A stretch of DNA of 9,813 nt from Lachnoclostridium sp. UBA2905 (lineage in GTDB: Bacteria > Bacillota > Clostridia > Lachnospirales > Lachnospiraceae): NCBI GenBank assembly GCA_002349525.1, contig DEDL01000030.1, positions 5,500-15,312 on the forward strand, given 5' to 3'. The notes beneath the pieces were generated by a model. The model made no database searches, was not told where the DNA came from, and saw only the letters and a list, made by a program, of their open reading frames with translations. The position numbers and the translations under genes were made by a program. Shown here one piece after another: positions 4,818 through 9,813 of this stretch. Numbering within the stretch: the stretch's first letter is position 1; every line of letters begins with the position of its first letter.

Positions 4818-6587
4818 ATGGTTAATTTTAAGGAAAATGAAGAACTGAACACACTGAATCATTCATGTGCACATCTTATGGCACAGGCAATTAAGCATCT
4901 CTATCCACAGGCTAAGTTCTGGGTTGGACCTGTTGTTGCTGAAGGCTTTTATTATGACGTTGATCTTGGAGATGCTGTTATTAATGATGAAGCAATAGAA
5001 GCAATTGAAAAAGAGATGAAAAAGGTTGCTAAATCAGGAAAGAAGATTATCCGTAAGGAGATTACCAAGGAAGAAGCTCTTGAGATGTTTAAGGGTGACG
5101 AGTACAAGCTTGATCTTATCTCAGGACTTGATGATGGAACAATCACATGTTATGAGCAGGGTGATTTCACAGACCTTTGCAGGGGACCTCACGTAGATAA
5201 TGTCAAATTATGCCGTAATTTCAAACTTATAAGACATTCAGGTGCATATTTCAAGGGTGACTGCAAGAATAAGGTTCTTCAGAGAATATATGGTGTCTGT
5301 TTCCCAACTAAGGAAGAGCTTGAAGAGCATCTTACTCTTTTACAGGAGGCAAAAGAAAGAGACCATAGAAAAATTGGTAAAGAAATGGGCTTATTTATGT
5401 TAGACGACCTTGTTGGACGTGGACTTCCAATGTTCCTTCCAAAGGGATATACAATCTGGCAGGAGCTTGAGAACTATATTAAGGAAAAGGAAAGAAAGCT
5501 TGGATATCTTCATGTTATGACTCCATGTGTTGGTACTGTAAATCTTTATAAGACATCAGGCCATTGGGATCATTACAAGGAGAATATGTTCCCGGCAATG
5601 GAAGTTGAGGGAGAGTCATTTGTATTAAGACCAATGAACTGTCCACATCATATGATGATATATGCTAACAGAATGCATTCATATAAGGATCTTCCAATAC
5701 GTATCGGTGAGATTGCTCATGACTTCAGATTTGAGTCCAGTGGAACTCTTAAGGGCATTGAGAGAGGAAGACATTTCTGTCAGAATGATGCCCATCTCTT
5801 TGTAACACCTGAGCAGATCAAGGATGAGTTTACAAGTGTAGTTAAGCTTATATTTGATACTTACAAGGATTTTGGAATAACAGATTTCCGTTGTGTTCTT
5901 TCACTGAGAGATCCTGAAAATAAGGAAAAATATCATGATGATGACGAAATGTGGAATAAGGCAGAGAATGCTCTTAGAGAAGTTATGAATGATATTGGAA
6001 TTGAATATACAGAGGAAATCGGAGAGGCTGCTTTCTATGGCCCTAAACTTGATGTTAACGTAAAACCTGCTGTAGGTAATGAGTACACTCTTTCAACATG
6101 TCAGTTAGACTTCTGTCTTCCTGCCAAATTTGAACTTTCTTATATTGATAAAGATGGTGAGAAGAAGACACCTGTTGTTCTTCACAGAGCAATACTTGGT
6201 TCTCTGGACAGATTTATGGCTTACATCTTAGAGGAGACAAAGGGTAATCTTCCTACATGGCTTGCACCACTTCAGGTAAAGGTTATGCCTGTTAAGACTG
6301 ATAATGAGGATCTTATGGCATATGCTGATGAAGTATGCGAGTTATTAGACAGTAAGAACGTAAGAGTAGACCTTGATGACAGAGCTGAGAAGTTAGGATA
6401 CCGTATGCGTGAAGCACAGATAGAAAAGGTTCCATATATGCTCGTACTTGGATTTAACGAGATGGAGCAGAAGACTGTTTCATTTAGACTTCATGGTGAA
6501 AAGGATACAACAGTTCTTCCTCTTGACGAGTTTGTTGATATGATTACTAATGAAATCGAAACAAAGGCAATAAAGCAGGGGAAATAG
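4818..6587 (+). CDS. thrS: Threonyl-tRNA synthetase, short form without TGS domain
   Basis: This cytosolic class II synthetase attaches threonine to tRNA-Thr. I choose the ATG at 4818, preceded by AGAAAGGAAG (4801-4810), over an in-frame TTG at 4794. The 589-residue product starts almost directly in the editing domain: H15-x3-H19 (NHSCAH) and C121-x3-H125 (CRGPH), the residues that deacylate Ser-tRNA. The usual N-terminal TGS domain of about 60 residues is absent. The catalytic core has zinc ligands C275 (NCPHH), H326 (QNDAH) and H456 (LHRAILGSLDRF, motif 3); Q322 and D324 of the threonine pocket are kept. The motif 2 region reads ERGRHFCQNDAH rather than the common RGFTQDDAH. The anticodon-binding domain spans about 485-585. 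Expression is governed by the T-box upstream. Confidence 0.96.
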   Translation: MVNFKENEELNTLNHSCAHLMAQAIKHLYPQAKFWVGPVVAEGFYYDVDLGDAVINDEAIEAIEKEMKKVAKSGKKIIRKEITKEEALEMFKGDEYKLDLISGLDDGTITCYEQGDFTDLCRGPHVDNVKLCRNFKLIRHSGAYFKGDCKNKVLQRIYGVCFPTKEELEEHLTLLQEAKERDHRKIGKEMGLFMLDDLVGRGLPMFLPKGYTIWQELENYIKEKERKLGYLHVMTPCVGTVNLYKTSGHWDHYKENMFPAMEVEGESFVLRPMNCPHHMMIYANRMHSYKDLPIRIGEIAHDFRFESSGTLKGIERGRHFCQNDAHLFVTPEQIKDEFTSVVKLIFDTYKDFGITDFRCVLSLRDPENKEKYHDDDEMWNKAENALREVMNDIGIEYTEEIGEAAFYGPKLDVNVKPAVGNEYTLSTCQLDFCLPAKFELSYIDKDGEKKTPVVLHRAILGSLDRFMAYILEETKGNLPTWLAPLQVKVMPVKTDNEDLMAYADEVCELLDSKNVRVDLDDRAEKLGYRMREAQIEKVPYMLVLGFNEMEQKTVSFRLHGEKDTTVLPLDEFVDMITNEIETKAIKQGK

Positions 6588-6698
6588 GTAAAACAGTATA
6601 GAAAAATGTAGAAATTTGCAGTCATTTGATGTATGATACACTGTATAGCGATTATAGTTTTACAGATACATTTTGACCGGATATGAAAGAAGGTAAAT
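6588..6698 (+). other. Intergenic region with imperfect hairpin between thrS and the kinase
   Basis: GTAAAAC (6588-6594) and GTTTTAC (6657-6663) are exact inverse copies, extended by TATA/TATA after a 2-nt bulge. ATACA-c-TGTAT (6636-6646) is a small palindrome within. No T-run follows, so it is a poor intrinsic terminator. No convincing promoter is seen; TTGATG (6626-6631) with GATTAT (6650-6655) is the best weak match. Confidence 0.3.
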
Positions 6699-8618
6699 AT
6701 GGCTGCAATATACATTAATAGTTCATTTTTCATGATTTTGATACTGACTATTATTCTTGTTAAAATTTATACTGATATTAATTGGAAAAGCGCAAAAAGA
6801 AGCTGTATGACATTTGTGCTCATTGTTATGCTCTATGTCATATTTGATGCTTCTTTTGTGCTTTGTTTTCTTAATGGAGGGAAGAATGTTCCATTATACA
6901 GGATCATCGTTCTTTTATTCTATCTTATCTATGTGATCATGCCGTATAACTGGCATCTTTTTATGAGAAAGTACATTGGTGAATATAATAATAAATTTTT
7001 GCAAAGGATACAGATTATTCCGCTGATTGTGCTGATCGTAATGGTTCTTATATCTGTTCCAACAGGAATACTCTGGAGTATTGACGATAGTGGTTTATAC
7101 AAAAGAGGAAGCTTATTTTTTGTGTTCGCCATTATTAATCTGTTTTATTATATTACAGCATTTTTTAGAGCTGTATCAGTTCTTGTTTTTAATGAATATG
7201 AAAAGAAGGATTATCTTATCAGGGCAACATTTTTTTCGGCGGTGCCATTGATAGGAATAGTGCTTAATACCTATGTAATACCTGTTTATGAGATATATCC
7301 TGTACAGCCCTTCTGTCTTGTGGTTGGAACGATTTTGGCATATCTGTTTATGATAGACAGACAGAATAATATAGTAGAAAAAAGGCAGAAGGAGAGATTG
7401 TTTGAAGCCTTTGAGAGAGAAAAGGAAGCCACAGAAAAGGCCAGAGATGCAGAACGTGCCAAAGGCATTTTCCTTACTAATATGTATCATGATGTAAGGA
7501 CTCCTATGAATGCTATTCTTGGTTTTGCGGATATTATAGAAAAGAATCCTACAGATGTAGAGTGTGTTATAGATTCGATATCAAAAATACAGGCATCAGG
7601 AGATGTTCTGATGAAGATAATAAATGATGTTTTGAGCTTATGTGAAATTAATAATGGGAAAATAAGCATTGAAAATAAGCCGGTTTATTTGCCAAAGCTT
7701 TTAAATCAGCTTGAAAATGTAGTTGAAGGAAGGCTTAAGGGCTCTGATATTGAATTCAGAGTGGATACTGAAATTACTAATCCTTATGTAATGTGCGATG
7801 ATACCAAGCTTTTACAGATAATGCTTAATCTGCTTAGTAATTCAGCGAAATTTACTAATAAGGGTGGAATAATCATATTAGAAGTAAAGCAGGGCATGGT
7901 TACAGATGGTAAAAGTGGCCTTACCATCTGCGTCAGGGATAATGGAATAGGTATGAGTGAGAATTTCATAAAACACGCCTTCGATTCATTTGAAAGAGAA
8001 CGTACATCCACTGAAAGTGGCATTCAGGGGACGGGGCTTGGCCTTGCCATTGTTAAAAAGCTTGTTGATATGATGGAAGGAAATATAAGCATTGACAGTA
8101 AAAAGGGCCTGGGTACAAGTATTATTATTAATCTTGAGCTTGATCTGTGGGATGAAAGTAATATTAAGAAGGCTGATTTTGCAGGTGATTATAAGAAACC
8201 GGTGGCAAATGACAGCGAATGGCTGAATGCTGCCATTAAAAAGTGCCAAGGGAAAAAAGTTCTCCTGGTAGAAGATAATGTACTTAATGCTGAAATTGCC
8301 ATGACTATGCTTCTTGAACTGAAAATATCAGTTGAATGGATGAAAAATGGAAGTGAGTGTATCGACAGACTGAATATGTGTGAGCCGGGGACCTACGATA
8401 TAATTCTTATGGATATTCAGATGCCTGTTATGGATGGCTGCGAAGCAACTGAGATCATACGTAATATGAAGAATGTCAATTCAGAAATTCCTGTAATAGC
8501 CATAACTGCCAACGCCTTCCGTAAGGATGTGGAAAAAGCCATGATGTCAGGAATGAATGGTTACATATTAAAGCCTTTTAGTGTTAAAGAGTTTATAAGT
8601 CAGATTGAAAAATTATAG
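6699..8618 (+). CDS. Seven-TM hybrid sensor histidine kinase with receiver domain
   Basis: The 639-residue membrane kinase has about seven helices (roughly 6-24, 36-58, 66-88, 105-125, 138-162, 176-196, 204-219) and no large extracellular domain, so it probably senses a signal in or near the membrane. A charged coiled coil (222-256) leads to the HisKA domain with phospho-acceptor H264 (YHDVRTPMN). The ATPase domain shows N377/N381 (LNLLSNSAKF), DNGIGMS and GTGLGLAIVKK. The C-terminal receiver (about 518-637) has E525-D526 (LLVEDN), phospho-acceptor D572 (LMDIQMPVMDG) and K625 (ILKPF). All phosphorelay residues are intact. The start is supported by AAAGAAGG (6686-6693). No response regulator or HPt gene lies beside it, so output partners are elsewhere. 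Signal unknown. Confidence 0.92.
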   Translation: MAAIYINSSFFMILILTIILVKIYTDINWKSAKRSCMTFVLIVMLYVIFDASFVLCFLNGGKNVPLYRIIVLLFYLIYVIMPYNWHLFMRKYIGEYNNKFLQRIQIIPLIVLIVMVLISVPTGILWSIDDSGLYKRGSLFFVFAIINLFYYITAFFRAVSVLVFNEYEKKDYLIRATFFSAVPLIGIVLNTYVIPVYEIYPVQPFCLVVGTILAYLFMIDRQNNIVEKRQKERLFEAFEREKEATEKARDAERAKGIFLTNMYHDVRTPMNAILGFADIIEKNPTDVECVIDSISKIQASGDVLMKIINDVLSLCEINNGKISIENKPVYLPKLLNQLENVVEGRLKGSDIEFRVDTEITNPYVMCDDTKLLQIMLNLLSNSAKFTNKGGIIILEVKQGMVTDGKSGLTICVRDNGIGMSENFIKHAFDSFERERTSTESGIQGTGLGLAIVKKLVDMMEGNISIDSKKGLGTSIIINLELDLWDESNIKKADFAGDYKKPVANDSEWLNAAIKKCQGKKVLLVEDNVLNAEIAMTMLLELKISVEWMKNGSECIDRLNMCEPGTYDIILMDIQMPVMDGCEATEIIRNMKNVNSEIPVIAITANAFRKDVEKAMMSGMNGYILKPFSVKEFISQIEKL

Positions 8619-8686
8619 AATGTATATAATGTATAATTTAATAATGTACAAAATGATTAAAAAATGATAAACTGTGTGTTGGGTAA
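8619..8686 (+). other. AT-rich spacer after the kinase gene
   Basis: It holds two TATAAT-like boxes (8625-8630, 8632-8637) without properly spaced -35 partners, and repeated TGTATAAT/AATGTAC-type words. GGGT (8681-8684) and ACCC (8693-8696) form only a weak 4-bp hairpin. I see no clear terminator for the kinase gene. Confidence 0.3.
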
Positions 8687-8881
8687 ACGAAAACCCTTGC
8701 TTATGAGGCATTTGAGGTAAGAAAGCTTGCAGATGACATAATAACTATGGGTGAGCTGACAGCTTCAGAGTCAGGAATAGCTGTTGTACATGAGGACTGT
8801 ACCAAAAATACAGAATATCCATTTATTTTTGATGTCAATCCTTCAATCACTATTGAAGATTTTCAAACTCTTGTAGCTTAA
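8687..8881 (+). pseudogene. Unrecognised 5'-truncated gene remnant
   Basis: A 64-codon open frame follows a TAA at 8684-8686 and ends at TAA 8879-8881. It reads TKTLAYEAFEVRKLADDIIT and, further on, GIAVVHEDCTKNTEYPFIF, then ends DFQTLVA. The codon use resembles that of neighbouring genes, yet there is no start codon at the left end; the first ATG is at 8747 and has no ribosome binding site. It is therefore probably the 3' end of a gene whose 5' part has been lost. I cannot name the family. It lies between the kinase and a transposon gene, a usual place for such debris. Confidence 0.45.
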
Positions 8882-8934
8882 CGTGAAGGTGTGATAGAAA
8901 AATTACTTAATATCAAAAACAGCAGAAATATTAA

Positions 8935-9813
8935 ATGCTAAGAGCAGTCAAAATAAGATTATATCCAAACAAAACACAAACTGAACAATTTAACAAATTG
9001 CTTGGGTGCTATCGTTTTGTTTATAATCAATGTCTTGCTCGTAAAATCAACTCCTACAAGGAAAACAAAGTTTCTGAAAACCTTTCTACTTTAGGGCATT
9101 TTGTTCATCATGAACTACTCAAAGATGATAACTTAATATGGCTCAGAGAACAAAATACAAAGGTTCTTAAACAAGCAGTCAATGATATGCTTTCCGCATA
9201 TAAGAATTTCTTTAATCAGCATAAAGGTTTTCCAAAATTCAAGTCAAAGAGAGATAATAAACAGTCTTGTAGATTTGAACTTGGAGCAATTTCAAAGAAG
9301 AATGATTACACCTCTTATCATCTTTCACTTGCTAATATCAAGAATATTAAGTTCAAATGTAATAAGAAGTACGCTGAATATTTACAAAAACATAAACCAA
9401 ATATCAAGCAAGCAACGCTATCAAAATTACCTTGCGGTGAATTTTACTTATCAATCCTTGTTGATGGTGATTTAACACATAAAGGTTTAAGAGATACTGA
9501 TAATGCTGTTGGTATTGACCTTGGAGTTAAGGATTTTGTAATTACATCCGATGGTGAAGTATTTGATAATCTTCATTTCAAAAAATCTCAATCAAATAAG
9601 ATTAAGAGATTACAAAGACAACTTTCAAGAAAAGTGAAAGGCAGCAACAACAGAAACAAAGCAAGAATAAGAGTTGCAAAAACATACAAGAAGATAAACG
9701 ACAAGAAACAATACTATTTGCATCAAGTATCCAATACATTGATTAACGAAAACCAAGTTATCTGTATGGAAGATTTGAATGTGAAAGGAATGTTGAGAAA
9801 CCATAAACTTGCT
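8935..9813 (+). CDS. tnpB: IS200/IS605-family TnpB (OrfB), RNA-guided nuclease, 3' end outside window
   Basis: The frame is open for 293 codons from ATG 8935 to the window edge. It begins MLRAVKIRLYPNKTQTEQFN, the typical N-terminus of the OrfB helix-turn-helix region. RuvC-I GIDLGVKDF carries catalytic D195, and RuvC-II MEDLNVKGML carries E279. The CxxC zinc finger, RuvC-III Asp and right-end RNA lie beyond the window. TnpB is a compact RNA-guided DNA nuclease, ancestral to Cas12, that helps retain the element. No TnpA transposase is seen within the 5' flank, so this is either a TnpB-only (IS1341-type) element or has its tnpA on the far side. The ribosome binding site is weak. The left end of the element could not be placed. 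Confidence 0.93.
   Translation, partial: MLRAVKIRLYPNKTQTEQFNKLLGCYRFVYNQCLARKINSYKENKVSENLSTLGHFVHHELLKDDNLIWLREQNTKVLKQAVNDMLSAYKNFFNQHKGFPKFKSKRDNKQSCRFELGAISKKNDYTSYHLSLANIKNIKFKCNKKYAEYLQKHKPNIKQATLSKLPCGEFYLSILVDGDLTHKGLRDTDNAVGIDLGVKDFVITSDGEVFDNLHFKKSQSNKIKRLQRQLSRKVKGSNNRNKARIRVAKTYKKINDKKQYYLHQVSNTLINENQVICMEDLNVKGMLRNHKLA

Noticed and set aside
8681..8696. GGGT/ACCC hairpin as terminator of the kinase gene or left end of the TnpB element
   Set aside because: A 4-bp stem with an 8-nt loop and no T-run is too weak to support either role.
9182..9475. 97-codon forward ORF in the tnpB region
   Set aside because: Out-of-frame shadow of the open tnpB frame, which carries the conserved RuvC motifs.

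Overview
The window is AT-rich DNA with polypurine ribosome binding sites, sigma-A type promoters, a T-box leader and gene families typical of low-GC Firmicutes. The ThrE-type exporter with both domains fused, the TnpB-only transposon and the overall style point to an anaerobic Clostridia relative, most likely Lachnospiraceae. That placement is inference; no rRNA or marker gene confirms it.

Layout. Positions 1-600 hold a gene remnant (about 23-307), a degenerate GATATAAGTCA repeat patch (301-410) and an elaborate control region: a dyad around a promoter, then a long hairpin that contains the Shine-Dalgarno. This region drives a broken DUF2798 membrane-protein gene (598-798). The broken gene abuts a reverse-strand Nudix hydrolase (785-1246). 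The Nudix gene and a forward HD-domain gene (1466-2071) diverge from overlapping promoters at 1362-1399, and five copies of a 12-13 bp repeat lie in the Nudix leader. A 57-codon DUF3006-like gene (2132-2305) follows the HD gene. Positions 2306-2716 have no credible protein gene. They hold a promoter-like site, a structured RNA candidate ending in a T9 run (about 2363-2482), a perfect 14-bp bidirectional terminator (2568-2602) and two exact 25-bp repeats interleaved with hairpins.

The centre is a threonine module. A reverse-strand ThrE-family threonine/serine exporter (2717-4234) and a forward threonyl-tRNA synthetase (4818-6587) diverge. Between them lies a 76-bp tandem duplication carrying two copies of the exporter promoter, then the thrS promoter, then a T-box riboswitch with antiterminator and terminator (4477-4760). 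The synthetase lacks the N-terminal TGS domain. Charging of tRNA-Thr and export of excess threonine are thus controlled from one intergenic region.

The right end holds an orphan seven-TM hybrid histidine kinase (6699-8618), a 5'-truncated coding remnant (8687-8881) and the start of an IS200/IS605-type tnpB gene (8935 to the window edge) with no tnpA beside it.

There is no clear multi-gene novel system here. The most interesting signals are non-coding: the hairpin that can sequester the DUF2798 ribosome binding site, the 2363-2482 RNA candidate, and the duplicated exporter promoter next to the T-box.
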